Below are positions 1-12,339 of a DNA stretch of 64,000 nucleotides, piece after piece. Within the stretch, counting starts at the first letter, position 1. Every line of letters begins with the position of its first letter. The stretch comes from Heliocidaris tuberculata (taxonomy: Eukaryota > Echinodermata > Echinoidea > Camarodonta > Echinometridae). The stretch lies in NCBI GenBank assembly GCA_025618425.1, contig CM046833.1:6758180-6822179 (forward strand). Direction: 5' to 3'. Both the position numbers and the translations under genes were made by a program. Below the pieces are notes generated by a model, which saw nothing but the letters and a program-made list of their open reading frames with translations, ran no database searches and was not told the origin of the DNA.

Positions 1-567
1 GGTCCCTCCTACCGCTCCGAAAGTTTTGAGCTGCACAAAATATTGCGAGCGGTGAGGAGCGGGCAATTTTCCGCTCCGGCAAAGTTTACCACCGCTCCAA
101 CAACGCCCAGTCAAAGTTTGGCACCGCTAGACGCAAGTTCGTGGACGCTTGGGTCCGCTAGGCCAACGCAGAAATCTTGAACGCTGGACCACCGCTGCTT
201 CGCCAGCTTTGCCCGGGCGGTGATTAAACGTTGCACAAACTTTGGTGGAGCGGTTGTAAGCGTTTTACGAGCGGACACGGGATTGCTGGAACGGTGTCGG
301 GCGTTGAAGCAGCGATCCATTGCGGTGATGAACTTTGGTTTGGCGTTGGTATGGAGGTGTCGGAGCTAAACCAACGCTCGCTACCGCTCGCTACCGTTAA
401 ACCAACGCTAAAGCAACGCCGGCTTCAGCGGTGCACCGCTAAGGCAACGCCCGTGTTTTCGATTTTTTCCCATTTTGTGCGCGGTGACGAGCGTTGTCGA
501 AATTCGGCCCCCCTCTCCCTACCGTTCAAGGAACGCTCCAACAAAGTTCGGGCGGTGTGACCGGGCC
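1..567 (-). mobile_element. TTAA-flanked MITE, partial (left copy)
   Basis: This is the mirrored copy of the complete element at 57343-58049, cut by the window edge. Its inner terminus reads GGCGGTGTGACCGGGCC and is followed by TTAA at 568-571. The interior is built from recurring AACGCT, ACCGCT and AGCGGT words. Open frames in it are by-products of that composition and not genes. Confidence 0.8.
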
Positions 568-769
568 TTAAATGATGCAAAAATCGGGAAATGAAACCTT
601 CCCTTCCAAACAAGGAAATACAAAGGGTATACCCTTTGTAATATATTACACGATTATTCTTCAATTTCGCCGCGCGCTCTGCGCGCAAATTCTCTTACTA
701 GTATTTTCCCTGCTTCATGAAAAACTGTGGAGACTGATGCGTTTTTTAAGTACCCAAATGTAATAAAAA

Positions 770-970
770 GCGCCCTTTTTTCCTTTCTAATAAGTACCCT
801 TTCCCCTTTTGATAAGTGCCCTTTTATCTCCTCCTGATCAGTGCCCCCTTTTCATATCTGATATTTGCCTCCCCAATTCTTTAATATGTCAAAGTTTTCT
901 CTTCTCATAAGTGCCCCCTTTCACCTCTTATAAGTGCCTTTTTCCCTCTTCTGATAAATGCATCCTTTTA
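770..970. repeat. GATAAGTGCCC degenerate minisatellite
   Basis: A loose tandem array of roughly 20-30 base units resembling CTGATAAGTGCCCTTTT, separated by T/C-rich filler. The same motif recurs on both strands at 6000-6230, 9775-9960, 44390-45030, 47990-48200, 51735-51960, 56940-57150 and 62220-62600. Several of those arrays lie inside hAT-A or hAT-B. Confidence 0.8.
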
Positions 971-1269
971 CATAATTATATTTCCCACTGTTTCTTCCTA
1001 AGAGAACCACATCTAGCTTCAAAGAATCGGCGTGGCTTCATGTACCCATAATACTACAACTACATTGTAAGGCAGTGGGGCCGGGGCAAGAGGGGCAGAA
1101 TGCCTATCACCCCCCCCCCCCCTCCCCCACGCAAAGGACTGCACATTCCGCTTGCTCGCTCCTATACTGAAATTAAGCAGATCGCATAAAGTGTGTTGAT
1201 TTGTTATTGATGTAATCCTAAATCATTCGACATTCCCCCAAATTAATTTTCCGTTACCATTTTAATAGA

Positions 1270-1582
1270 CCAGTTCGGAGTTAGCTTGGGTACAAATGAC
1301 CCCCCAAAATCCACATATCTTTTGCACATAGAGACATCCTACTTTGTGCCTTTTAGAATAGTCACTGCCCAAAAGGGTGAAGGTGATTCATGAATACCTT
1401 TTGTCAGCCCACTGTAGAAGAATACTTCCAGCTGTGTATCAAAGAATGTCCCTCTGATAAATACATAAATAATGATTACATGACTATCATGAGCATGTAT
1501 CCAGCACCCGTCTCAGTGGGTTTTACAATTTGGGTACAAATGACCTTTATCTGCTCATGCTCAGATTGTATCTACGAACTGG
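1270..1582. mobile_element. Fold-back insertion inside hAT-B (left copy)
   Basis: Ends are CCAGTTCG and CGAACTGG in inverted orientation. The paralogous hAT-A lacks this block, which supports insertion. An 85-codon open frame spans part of it, but I recognise no domain and regard it as chance. Confidence 0.55.
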
Positions 1583-2330
1583 CTTATTACATCGCTGTAA
1601 TTAAAGCACAAGCAAAGGACTTCAGCACTAGAAAAAAGAAAGTCTGAAAATTTTTGCTCACTCGTTTCGCTCGCTCGCACATGAATTATTAGATGATCAC
1701 ACGCAACTGCTAATTGGAGAAGCGGAAGAAGTGTTCATTGAGAACCACAATGAAAATGAAGAAGATGATGCTAAATTGGGTCTATAACGCAGGGTAATAC
1801 CAATGTCACAAAATGGTCCTTTTTTCGCTTTATATTCACCCCTTGTATTTGCCCCCTTTCCCCCCGAAATGCCCTTTATTTCTGCCCCCCCCCCCATTTT
1901 TAAAGACTCTCCGCCCCCCCCCCCGGTGTGGAGAAGCTGGTAGTTAAGAGGCGTTCAAAAATTATGTGCGAAATGAACATCGTTACGTTAGGCTGTCTTG
2001 CTCCCCCCCCCCCCATCCTAAAAATGGATCGACGCCCCTGTTATGTACTCTATGTTTACAAAAAAGAACAGAATATTATTTCATATCAATGAAGCTCAAT
2101 AAACAAGAACACAACATATTTTAACATGTTAAAACAAGGATGGTTTCAGTGCGAATGCCTATCCTCTGCGTATCATTATATGCAAACAACATGAACAATT
2201 CAAATTTAGTCCAACTTATTTGCACTGCACGTGGAACTAATTCCCGTGAATGATCACTGATCTTTAATAGAGTTCTTTGAAATTCAACCATCTCCCATAC
2301 CACCTTTCAATATCTTACTCTCTTTATCTC

Positions 2331-2715
2331 CCCCCCCCCCCCCTCTCTCTCTCTCTCTCTCTTTCTCTTTCCCCCATCTCTTTCATTTCAGAAGGCTTTG
2401 AAAACGCGTTTCCACAGGGTTTAGATAAAACATTTCTAATTGGAGCGACGGGCCCGATATTCAAGCTGTTAGTAAAAGACGCTATTTTGCTTTCTCGTCT
2501 GTTAGTCACTAGTGCCCCCTTTTAATTCCCCTGCCTCCCCCCCCCCCCTCTCTCTTTACTTTCTCTTTTGGTCTTCTTCAGAATTAAAATCTTTGATTTT
2601 AATTAATCTCCACTACTCAGTGTACTTTGCTTCCTCCAGTATTAGTGGACAGAGCTCTCCCCCTCCCTCTCTCTCACTTTTTTTTTCTCTCTCTCTCTCT
2701 TTCTCTTTCGGTGGA
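2331..2715. repeat. Pyrimidine-rich simple repeats
   Basis: Alternating C-runs and CT dinucleotide arrays, mirrored at about 55210-55600. The older paralogue near 61835 lacks the surrounding block of about 640 bases, so this stretch is either an insertion in the arm lineage or a deletion in the older copy. Confidence 0.75.
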
Positions 2716-3043
2716 ACTTTTTGTTAAAAACAAACATCTTCCCAGTGGTTTACTGTTTGCATTTCCTTAAATGTTCTCCTCTCAGTCTTTATGTTACTCA
2801 TGTATATTTAAAAGTAGTGACCATTTAAATGATAAGAAAACAATTCACACAAATCAAGAGCAGTAACGATTGACGTATAATTTTCATGTTATAGTTATTG
2901 CATATCGATGCATTTTCGTTAACATGAGAATATTACTTAGAAGCTAGATGAATTTAACAAAACGACATGACCGACGGCACACATAAATAATTGCAAGGCA
3001 AAATCGCAAACAAGACACATTATCAATCGCATTTATATATAAA

Positions 3044-4190
3044 CAGGGGTGTCGCCAGCGGGGGTGTGGGGGTGTGACACCCCCATTAAAAATTTCCGTC
3101 GGCAAATGCACCACCTCTGTCCACAAAAGAAGGAAGGGAAGGAAAAAGAAAGAGGGAAGAGAAGGGAAAGGAGAAAGAGAAAGAGAAAGGAGGAAAAAGA
3201 AAGGAAAAAAGAAGAGAGAGGGAAAAGGGAAAGAAAAGGAAAGAAATTGAAGAAAAAAACTGGAAGCGCTCGCTTGCATCTCTCGCTCGCATTTTAAGTT
3301 TCTTAACCACTGCTGGTTATATTGATAATTACTATTCTATTTAAAGAAAACTGGTTATCTTATGTTTCTGTCTAACTTTAAACTATTCCTCTACTCTTTG
3401 AACGTTAGTAATATAACTGTCAGGAAACGAGCGGGAAGGTGACCTAAAAATGATTAATTTTCTGGAGATAAACATCTGTGACCAATAGCCGATTCCTATC
3501 ATACCGACTATGAGAACGGAAGATGCCGATAAAACGTACGTTACTTAAATCATGAGAATAGAGTAACTTTACACTAGAACCTGTTCTCAGTGTATATACA
3601 AAATTCTTTTTTTTTTTCTTCGCCTGCATGCTCGATACTCTCGCTCGAAAGATCTAGAAACAGAAGGGTTTCGGACGGTAAGCGAGGTGCCAAAACTGAG
3701 TCATATTCGGCAGATAGTGGTGTATTTTGATGACGAAATAACACTTCTACAATGAAAAGGAGTGTATATCTTTCCTCGCTCGCTGCTTCCGCTCGTATAA
3801 TATTTAGATACAGGATGGTTTCGGAAAGCAAACAAATTCGGCGAGTGAGATGACCGAATATTCATGTATGCATATTTTTCTCAATATCTTATAGGCCTAT
3901 AGTTTATTCTGATGACAATAATACTACTATAAATGAGCGCGTTTTTCCTCGATCGCTTCGCTTGCTCGCAAAATTTAAAAACAGGGTGGTTCATAATCTA
4001 GCAAGAGGCCCCTAAACATTCCATTAAACTAATAAATATCAACATCTGCGATATTGCTTGAAAATAATTTCTTGTGCGCAAGAATATTTTTAAAAAATAG
4101 AAAATAATTTCTTGGGAGGAGTTTTTATTGGAATTAAAATGCAGCATAACAGCTGCCGGCAAATTTAGGTCTTTCACCCCGACGCCCCTG
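3044..4190 (-). mobile_element. hAT-C non-autonomous element (left copy)
   Basis: Termini are CAGGGGTGTCGCC at the left and CGACGCCCCTG at the right. They are flanked by TATATAAA (3036-3043) and CATATAAA (4191-4198), an 8-base duplication with one mismatch. An 8-base TSD with CAGGGG termini is typical of the hAT superfamily. The interior has a purine-rich stretch near 3117-3255 and three degenerate tandem units of roughly 150-170 bases, each with GAGCGAGCG-like words. No transposase is present. Confidence 0.85.
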
Positions 4191-4504
4191 CATATAAATG
4201 TGTCGAACATTCAGTTCCAAACTGATATTCATCAAAATTTTTAGTACTTTGCAATGATAAGCTTTCCATGGATTCCGCCCTAGATTAAAATTCCATTCTT
4301 TGAGTATGGCTTAAGTGTTAAGGAGGAACTTTTAAACTCTAAATAGCCTTTATACGAAGATTTCAATAGACTTCCTCTCTCTCTCGCTATTGTGTGAAAA
4401 GAACTTGCCACCCTACTCGCTTTCGGATACAAAGGATCCCCATTGTATTTCAGGACGTAATCTTTAGTACCCGCCCCTGTGTATAGGTTAATGTAATAAT
4501 GATT

Positions 4505-4531
4505 CTTAGGTCATACTTAGTATGACCTAAG
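4505..4531. other. Perfect 27-base palindrome
   Basis: Arms of 13 bases (CTTAGGTCATACT) around one central base, also present in the right arm near 53402-53428. It lies in a block of about 610 bases that the older paralogues at 60.0 kb and 63.7 kb lack. Confidence 0.85.
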
Positions 4532-4869
4532 CATTATGTAAGCTAACCCACATCTAAGTATAGACTATTAGCATACTTGAAAATAACTAATCGTTGCACT
4601 TTTCATTACTGTAGCCTCATTTTTGCCTTATCATAATGTTAATTGAATTTACCAAATCAACACAAAAATACCGGTCATATCACCCCTATAGCCATTCGAT
4701 CACTGACACCCCCACCCTATGCCTGAGTGACCTAGGCCAAATCTCTTTGGTCGAAAATCCAAGAGACATAATTCGAGGATTGGTAAGACGGCATCTTTGA
4801 AAAGGTGGGAAAAGTGCCAAGTGTCCGCTTGGCGGGATGGTATTTTTAATGATTTTGCGATGAGCAATA

Positions 4870-5060
4870 TGATTTCCTTTTCTTATTTTACGTAACTACA
4901 GTTTTTAAAAATACAATGTATTTTTACAAAGAAAAAACAATTGTTAGAATTTTAAAAATAATATTTGTTTTCTTATTTTAAGTAACTACAATTTTTTAAA
5001 AATACAATGTATTTTTACAAAGAACAAAAACAATTGTTGGAATTTTAAAAATAATATTTG
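4870..5060. repeat. AT-rich tandem duplication
   Basis: Two adjacent copies of a roughly 107-base AT-rich unit containing ATACAATGTATTTTTACAAA and ATAATATTTG. A mirrored pair lies near 52875-53060. Confidence 0.8.
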
Positions 5061-5491
5061 TGGCAAAAATAGTCAGTTTTGACTAATTGCCAATTTAAAA
5101 AACAAATAAGAACAACATCAAACAACTTAAAAAGCTTCCAAGTATCAATGATTACATGCAGCAGACGCGAAGCAGTTTGGATTGGGGGGGGGGGGGTGGG
5201 GGGCAAACATTCAAGGGACTCACCCAGGCACCTGGGTTATCAGATTTTCGGGGTCTTCTTTTCCTTAAAAATTCTCTGACAAACACATTTAAAAAAAAAA
5301 AAAAGTTTCACTTTTTTTTCGGGTCAACCCCCCCCCCCCGCCTCCTGCGCCTATGACATGCAGCATATAGTTTAGACGTAGTAAACCCTGTGTGGAGAAA
5401 CGAATGTGATAAAAATTTAACTGCTCAAAAACTACAGAGTATAGAAGAAGAGAATTAGATTCACAAGTTTTTCATTTCTAAAACATGATTA

Positions 5492-7645
5492 TGCTACGTT
5501 TACATTATGTTCCCGGCGTCCACGGCAGCCCAGTTTGCTAGAAACGTAGTGTGCTATGGGATTTTTGCCATTTTCCCTTCCTAATTCAAGTTTAGTTATG
5601 CTACGTTTATACTTTGTTCCCGGCGGCCACGGCAGCCCCGTTTCACAGGGGCGTCGATCCTGGGGGGGGGGGGGAACAGTTGCCCCCAAGAAAATATTGG
5701 TGGGGCAAATATATCGTTTTGACCGCCCCCCCCCCCCCAATAATTCCTGAGATGTAAAAAAATAAATAAATAAATAATTAGGATAAATGATGCAAAAATC
5801 GGGAAATGAAACCTTCCAAACAATGAAATACAATGGGTATTACACGATCAGACTTCAATTTCGCCGCGCGCTCCGCGCGCAAATTCTCTTACTAGTATTT
5901 TCCGTGCTTCATGTATAACTGTGGAGACAGAGGCGGCGCTCCCGAGGGGGGAAGGGAGCACAGTGCCCCCACTTTATCAAATACCCAAATGTACTAAAAG
6001 CGACCTTTTTCTTTCTAACAAGCACCCTTCCCCTTCTGATAAGTGCCCTTTTCTCTCCTTCTGATCAGTGCCCCCTTTCCATATCTGATATTTGCCTCCT
6101 TAATTCTCTAATATGTGCAAGTTTTCTCTTCTCATAAGTGCCCCCTTTCACCTCTTATAAGTGCCCGTTTTCACCTCTGATAAGTGCCCTTTCCTCTTCT
6201 GATAAATGCCCCCTTTTACATAATTATATTTCCCACTGTTTCTTACAAGGAGAGCCACATCTAGCTTCAAAGAATCGGCGCGGCTTCAGTAACAGCTACC
6301 CATATTACTACAACTACATTGTAAGACAGTGGGGCCGGATGCAAGAGGGGCACAATGCCTATCAACAACCCCCCCCCCCTCCTCCCCCAAGCAAATTAAG
6401 GAATGCACATTCCGCTTGCTCGCTCTTATACTGAAATCAAGCAGATCGCATAAAGTATGTTGATTTGATATCGATGTAATCCTAAATCATTCGACATTCC
6501 CTCAAATTAATTTGCCGTTGCCATTTTCAATTCACTACATCGCTGTAAATAATGCACAAGCAAAGGACTTCAGCAGTAAAAAAAAATGTCTGAATTTCTT
6601 CGCTCGCTCGCATATGAATCATTAGACGATCACACACGACTGCATATTGGAGAAGCGGAAAAAGTGTCCATTTAGAACCACAATGAAAATGAAGAAGATG
6701 ATGCTAAATAACGTTAATTAGAATGCAGGGTAATACCAATGTCACAAAATGGTCCTTTTTTTTTTTTTTTTTGCTTTATGTTCACCCCTTGTAGTTGCCC
6801 CTTTCCCCCAAATGCCCTTTTTGCTGGTGCCCCCCATTTTTTAAAGACGCTCCGCAGCCCCCTCCCCCTCTCCCCACAGCGTGGAGAAGCTGGTAGTTAA
6901 GAGGCGTTAAAAAATCATGTGCGAAATGAACATCGTTACGTTAGGCTATCTTGCCCCCCCCCCCCCCCCCCCCCCCCATCCGAAAAACGGATCGACGCCC
7001 CTGCCGTTTCAGGCCACCGTGGACAAAACGGGATAAGCGTGAGACAACGCGATGGAACGGGACAGGCAAACTTGACGTTCCGTGATTGTCGTGGATGCCA
7101 GGACCTAACACAACTTGAATTAGGAGGGTGGGGGGGGGGGGGGGGGGAATGGCCAAAATATCACGGCACACTACGTTTCGGGCAAACGAGGCTGCCCTGG
7201 CCGCCGGGGAACATAATGTAATGCTACGTTTACATTATGTTCCCGGCGGCCACGGCAGCCCCTTTTGCCCAAAAACGTAGTGTGCCGTAATATTTTAGCC
7301 ATTTCCCCCCTCCTAATTCAAGTTGTGTTAGGTCCTGGCATCCACGGCAATCACGGCCTGTCAAGTTTGCCTGTCCCGTCCCATCGCGTTGTCTCACGTT
7401 CATCCCGTTTTGTCCACGGTGGCCTGAAACTCATCAAACCTTCCCCACTACATGCCGTGGCCGCGGGAACATAGTGTAAACGCAGCATACACGTAGCATC
7501 AGGTCCTGATATCCACGGCAATCAGGCCGTCACGTTTGCCCGTCCCGTCCCGTCCCATCGCGTTTTCTCACGTCCATCCCGTTTTGTCCACGGTGGCCTG
7601 AAACGGGGCTGCAGTGGCCGCCGGGAACATAGTGTAAACGCAGCA
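5492..7645. mobile_element. Harbinger-like TAA-flanked element (left copy)
   Basis: Termini are TGCTACGTTTACA and TGTAAACGCAGCA, inverted repeats with one mismatch over 13 bases, flanked by TTA (5489-5491 and 7646-7648). Three-base TWA duplications are characteristic of PIF/Harbinger. The interior contains hAT-A and further internal copies of the terminal sequence with ATGTTCCCGGCGGCCACGG, so the structure is composite. No transposase is seen. Confidence 0.75.
5646..7003 (-). mobile_element. hAT-A non-autonomous element (left copy)
   Basis: Termini CAGGGGCGTCGATCC and GGATCGACGCCCCTG are perfect inverted repeats. They are flanked by an identical 8-base duplication CCGTTTCA (5638-5645 and 7004-7011). 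The interior has C-runs of up to about 24 bases, the GATAAGTGCCC minisatellite and T-runs, but no coding domain. It is nested in the Harbinger-like element, so it inserted later. Confidence 0.9.
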
Positions 7646-8100
7646 TTAGCCATAGCACTAAATGGATGCTGATGTCATGTTAGTCATGAGAAATAGAAAT
7701 TCCTAAACAAGCGCGGGAGAGGGGGGGGGGGGGGGCAAAGGTTACTTTAGATTAAAAGTAATAAAGTTCACTTCTGGTCATGCAATTACCTTGTCAAAGA
7801 AACTGCATGTAGTGGGGAAAGGTTTGATGAGTAATGGTGCACACTCTTTGAAATTTCCAAAATAAGAAGAAAGTTATACTTGGCCTTTTTGTGTCATTTA
7901 TGTATGATTAATGTTCTGTTGAATTGTAAACTTTGAAGGTAAAAAATAAATCCTCTAACGTGGCAAAGAAAAAAAAAATGTCCACCATGTCTCCCCCACC
8001 CCCTCCCCCTATCTCCATCTCTTTCTCTCTCTCTTTCTCCCCCCCCCCTCTTTCTTTCTCTTCTCTCTCTCTTCCCTCTCTCTCTCTCTCTCTCTCTTCA

Positions 8101-8210
8101 CAATCCAGTCACACAGCCCCAAAGAAAGTAAGTCATTCGGGCTGAGATCTGGTGAGCTGGGAGGCCATTTGACGGGGTGGTTTGTTATGATGACTCTGCT
8201 GTCGAAGAGT
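8101..8210 (-). pseudogene. Mariner/Tc-like transposase fragment (left copy)
   Basis: On the minus strand a short stretch reads WPPSSPDLSPND, the conserved block before the third catalytic residue in mariner/Tc-type DDE transposases. After one frameshift it continues as YFLWGCVTGL, as in the family's FFLWGY motif. Upstream coding is too decayed to follow with confidence. A CT array abuts it. The mirrored copy is at 49748-49858. Confidence 0.6.
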
Positions 8211-9048
8211 TCTCACATGAAAGAAGTCATGTTTAAATTTCTATTCACTCTCATTGAGAGATTTGGTGAAAGAAACATAACAAAGAACATAAAAAGAAAT
8301 GCAAATTGAACCATCGCGTTCCAAGGCAAGATTGCTGCATCCTTACAATTCTTGACCATTTATTCTGCGCAACTCGGTTTTGACATTGAATTTTAAACTC
8401 TTCTTGCTCGTCGCTGCGTGACCCTTTCGCATTGTATGAGGTATCAAAAGAAAGAAGAAAAAACTGAACTTTATTATGGTGCATATGATATTTCATGAAC
8501 TGTTTCATACCACCGGAAAAATAACTGACCGTCTCGGTTTCCTTTTTCCTGGGACGCACTGTCTAAATCTATATTCTATAATTTTTGCTTTACAAATAAC
8601 CGGACGACAAGCATATTCAGACAGATGTCACAAAAAAGTAACGTACTTTATTTTAAAATAAAAAAGGAAAACATACAAGGAGACACAAATGAACTTTCAA
8701 AACAAACTATAAAATGTTCATATAGGCTACAAGGTTGAATGCAGAAAGGATGAAGTGAACTTTTAAATAACAGAGTGATGCAGTCCAGAGTATAAGATAT
8801 ATATATATATCTTCTTTTGGGGGGGGGGGGGGGGAGAAAACGGGATGGAAGATTTAAAAAGAAATATATGTTTTTTTTCAAGTATCTCAGTCATACAATT
8901 TTCTATTCGTTGTTTACACAGTGCTGACACAAGATTGTGGTATTCAATAAAAAGCATCTTTGAAAGTCTGAAAAAAATCAATTAATCATATCAAAAGTTT
9001 ATAGTTTGGCTACAAAGCATTAATACATGTACATACGTAAGATTCATC

Positions 9049-9300
9049 ATGAATATCAATGTAAGAATGCTGTGCAAAGACTGGAGCACTAATTATGATA
9101 TATTATTACGAAAATTAAGTATGAATTCTTTAGAGAATAGACGAAAATACCTCCGCCTTGTGTTTTATTTTATGCTTGTTAATGGTTCAATAGATAGGTG
9201 CACACCTGCAAACAGAATTGGAAGAAACGATCATAATCTAAAAGGATTTGGTAACTTTGTGGAGGCTTCATTTAATAAATTGTTGAATTTTGATATCTGA
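9049..9300 (+). pseudogene. CR1-like LINE ORF2 C-terminal fragment
   Basis: An 83-residue open segment contains KDWSTNYDILLRKLSMNSLE followed by NRRKYLRLVFYF and a conserved NG. This matches the region downstream of the reverse transcriptase in CR1-type LINE ORF2 proteins, where W..Y..LL..L.L.SLE.RR is typical. No reverse transcriptase or endonuclease is attached. The right-arm copy (48667-48903) is frameshifted near its end. It is a dead fragment carried inside the inverted repeat. Confidence 0.65.
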
Positions 9301-9309
9301 CTACATCGA

Positions 9310-9600
9310 CTGAGCAGATGTCAGCGGAGCAGTTGTCGCGGAGGAATTATCGCTCGATCGCATCAAATGTCGACGGAGCAATTGTCGCAGAAGCAATTGT
9401 CACATATATTCATTTTTTATCAACAGAGCAATTGTCGCGGAGCAACTGTCGCTCGATCGGAGCAAATGTCGGCGGAGCAATTGTCGCATATATTCATTTT
9501 TATCGATGGAGCAGTTGTCGCGGAGTAATTGTCGCTTGATCGGAGCAAATGTCGACGGAGCAAATGTCGCAGGGGCAATTGTCGCCGGAGCAAATGTCGG
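9310..9600. repeat. GGAGCAATTGTCGC minisatellite
   Basis: Degenerate tandem units of about 14-15 bases (GGAGCAATTGTCGC and variants with GTCGAC) are arranged in larger blocks separated by ATATTCATTTTTATC-like spacers. Open frames across it come from the periodicity. Mirrored at about 48340-48650. Confidence 0.85.
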
Positions 9601-9774
9601 TTCCCCGCCCGCTATTGTCGACCACTGTCAATTCCGGATTATCGCTTCTGTCGACGATCGTCAACAGAAATCACGTACAAAAAATATAGCCTTTGAAATA
9701 ATCCAGCATCTATGGATTTTCATAATGCACAGTGCAAAGGGTTAATTAGACGAAAGCAAGGGCTATCAGCTTTT

Positions 9775-9960
9775 AAAAGGGGCACTCATGTATGAGGTCA
9801 AAATGGCCACTATCAGAACGTGAAAAGGGAACTTATTAGAAAGAAAAAAAAGAGCAGTATACGAAGGAAAAGAGGCACTTATCAGCTATGAAAAGGGGCA
9901 CTTCTCATAGATAAAAAAAGGACACTTTAAGGGTACTTGAAAAATTAGGGACACTGTGCC
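9775..9960. repeat. GATAAGTGCCC minisatellite, opposite strand
   Basis: Units resembling AAAAGGGGCACTTATCAG are repeated about six times. This is the reverse complement of the array at 770-970. Confidence 0.8.
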
Positions 9961-10015
9961 CCCCGGTGTGCCGCCTCTGCTAGGTAACTACATTATATAT
10001 TTATATGTTTATTAG

Positions 10016-10064
10016 TATATATATATATATAATATAGTTATATATATATATATATATATATATA
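10016..10064. repeat. TA microsatellite
   Basis: An interrupted TA dinucleotide array. The mirrored position near 47909-47943 has a different length and flank, one of the clearest differences between the two arms. Confidence 0.9.
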
Positions 10065-10277
10065 ATCTAAAAGGGGGACCCAGGGAAATCATGTCCTTTC
10101 AGCAACATTTCTCTGTACAAAATAAAATGCAGAGCACTTTGTGATTCAGATTTAAAATGCCTATGTCGGGTCATTTGAACTCCCTTCAGCAAGTGCTTCT
10201 AAATTAGAAGTCAATTTCACATATACATGTACTTGGGTTGCCATAATGATGTATTATGTATTTGTTACCAGTGTTGT

Positions 10278-10412
10278 AGTCAAGGCCCAAACCTCAAGGC
10301 CAAGGCATTGACTAGCAAGGCCAAGGTCAAGGCCAAGGCTTTGGCCCTCAAGGCCTATAGGCTAAGGCCAAGGCTTGAAACCTCAAGGCCAATGCCAAGG
10401 CCAAGGCATTGG
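10278..10412. repeat. CAAGGC hexamer array
   Basis: Degenerate tandem CAAGGC and CAAGGCCAAGG units. Mirrored at about 47560-47700, and a third independent array of the same word lies at 45480-45660. Confidence 0.88.
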
Positions 10413-11086
10413 TAAAGAAAGGAGGGGGGGGGGCATGGAACATAAAAAAGAGGTTCACATACAAAAAAGAAGGCAGGCAGAGACGTCGCTGAACATCTTG
10501 AATGGGGGATGTGATACCCAAATTTGCTGACATATTTTAGGGTGTGACACCCTAATTTGCAGACAAAAATGCTGCAACCTAATCTGCTCCCCCCCCCCCC
10601 ATATATAATAATAAAAGAATATCGCAGATGCAGAAATCTTGATTATACGGGGCTAATTTTGACAAGGGACGGCTGACCCTTTTGCCCAAAAATCAGTTCT
10701 TCAGTTTGTAAATTTTTGGAGATCGCATAGCGAGCGATCAAATAAAAAAAAAATTGTTGTTAAATGTACAAAAGTTACATACGGAAGTTACATAATTATC
10801 CTGGAACCTCGCTATTCGAATATAAAGTGGTGGTTGGCCGAATATCAGAACTTTGAAAATCCTAAGGGGTGGGGGGGGGGGGGGGGGAGAGAGTTGCAAC
10901 CTATTCTGAAGGGGGACTCCTTTTGTCCGAACAATAACTTTCCAGTGTTTTTGTGAGCAAGCGAAGAAAGAAAGCGAGCAAAAAAAAGTGGCCAGTTTTT
11001 CCTTCTTTTTCGTTCCTTCCCTTTTCCTTTCACTCTCTTTCTTTGGTTTTTCTTTTCCTTTACTTTGCCTTTTCATTTTCCCCTTT

Positions 11087-11586
11087 NNNNNNNNNNNNNN
11101 NNNNNNNNNNNNNNNNNNNNNNNNNNNNNNNNNNNNNNNNNNNNNNNNNNNNNNNNNNNNNNNNNNNNNNNNNNNNNNNNNNNNNNNNNNNNNNNNNNNN
11201 NNNNNNNNNNNNNNNNNNNNNNNNNNNNNNNNNNNNNNNNNNNNNNNNNNNNNNNNNNNNNNNNNNNNNNNNNNNNNNNNNNNNNNNNNNNNNNNNNNNN
11301 NNNNNNNNNNNNNNNNNNNNNNNNNNNNNNNNNNNNNNNNNNNNNNNNNNNNNNNNNNNNNNNNNNNNNNNNNNNNNNNNNNNNNNNNNNNNNNNNNNNN
11401 NNNNNNNNNNNNNNNNNNNNNNNNNNNNNNNNNNNNNNNNNNNNNNNNNNNNNNNNNNNNNNNNNNNNNNNNNNNNNNNNNNNNNNNNNNNNNNNNNNNN
11501 NNNNNNNNNNNNNNNNNNNNNNNNNNNNNNNNNNNNNNNNNNNNNNNNNNNNNNNNNNNNNNNNNNNNNNNNNNNNNNNNNNNNNN
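11087..11586. other. Assembly gap of 500 N
   Basis: Exactly 500 N, a round figure that usually marks a gap of unknown size. It begins three bases after the left inverted-repeat arm stops matching the right arm. Open frames crossing it are meaningless. Confidence 1.
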
Positions 11587-11985
11587 TTTCTGCAGCGAAA
11601 AAATGGTGAAAGCATGTTGGTTATTACCAAAGACCAAATTAAAAATTAAACGTTTCAGTGCCGTAAATATATTAAATTGTGCAAGTTTACTATTGTGTGT
11701 GTTAATTAGCTTCACCAAACACACATGCTTCGATTAATTAAATTTTGACTACTATACGTTTCAAAAAGTCTCACATTAATATCAAGTTCTAAAAGTAAAA
11801 TTTATTCTACATAGCTTTATTGAGAATAATAGTGCTCAATTCCAAAATAGGAATCGTGTGCTTTTTTTTAAGTCTTATATTTCAAATTTCAGTTTTAATT
11901 TTAAAAATAAACAGAAATAGTGAGTATGAAAAGTTCAGACAGAGGTTTACTCTCTCCATTGTAAATATGTAACGCGATGAATATA

Positions 11986-12018
<33 letters not shown>

Positions 12019-12300
12019 TGGTATTATTGCGAAATATTGTCTCTATATATTGCCAACCCGTTAATCAATATGCGTAGGAGGGCTATGCAGTTGAAGAGAC
12101 GCGGGAATTCCACCGGTTGTATTTTTCATCGGCTGCTGACGTGGACAGGATTCTGGGGGTTCATGTGTGGGTGCGCGTGTGCGTGTGTGTGTGCAGTTTG
12201 CCTCATTTACACACAGTCACCAGATGTTTCATCCCCATTTTTCACTACAGTCATTTCAGAACTGAATTATGATATCATTCTATGCACTTAATGTATGCAA
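11587..12300. other. AT-rich intergenic sequence
   Basis: AT-rich sequence with a TA array at about 11978-12020 and a short GT-rich stretch near 12165-12195. I see no gene or mobile-element boundary. Confidence 0.6.
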
Positions 12301-12339
12301 AGTATATATCGGAACGATGACTGTTGAAAAGCGGACAGG

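Larger units (their letters stand above)
1..2040 (-). mobile_element. hAT-B non-autonomous element, partial (left copy)
   Basis: The visible terminus reads GGATCGACGCCCCTG and ends at 2040, followed by TTATGTAC (2041-2048), the complement of the GTACATAA duplication flanking the full copy at 55880-58187. The other end lies outside the window. The interior has C-runs, GATAAGTGCCC-type repeats and the TTAA MITE. No transposase is seen. Confidence 0.85.
1..11084. repeat. Left arm of giant inverted repeat
   Basis: This whole interval is repeated in reverse complement at about 46887-57908. Matching landmarks occur in mirrored order from end to end: the TTAA MITE, hAT-B, the CT-rich tract, hAT-C, a 27-base palindrome, the Harbinger-like element with hAT-A inside, a transposase fragment, a LINE fragment, minisatellites and the CCAAGG hexamer array. 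Differences seen by eye are scattered substitutions and length changes in homopolymers and TA arrays. The arm starts before the window and stops matching at the N gap. It could be a real segmental palindrome or two haplotypes joined in opposite orientation. Confidence 0.93.

Noticed and set aside
1390..1647. Small host protein of 85 residues
   Set aside because: Lies across the fold-back insertion in hAT-B, has no recognisable domain, and I could not follow it as a frame in the related hAT-A.
9310..9600. CRISPR-like regular repeats
   Set aside because: Units are contiguous and degenerate without unique spacers, and the genome is eukaryotic.
10738..11737. Long open frames across the N gap
   Set aside because: They are open only because N was translated as unknown; there is no evidence for coding.
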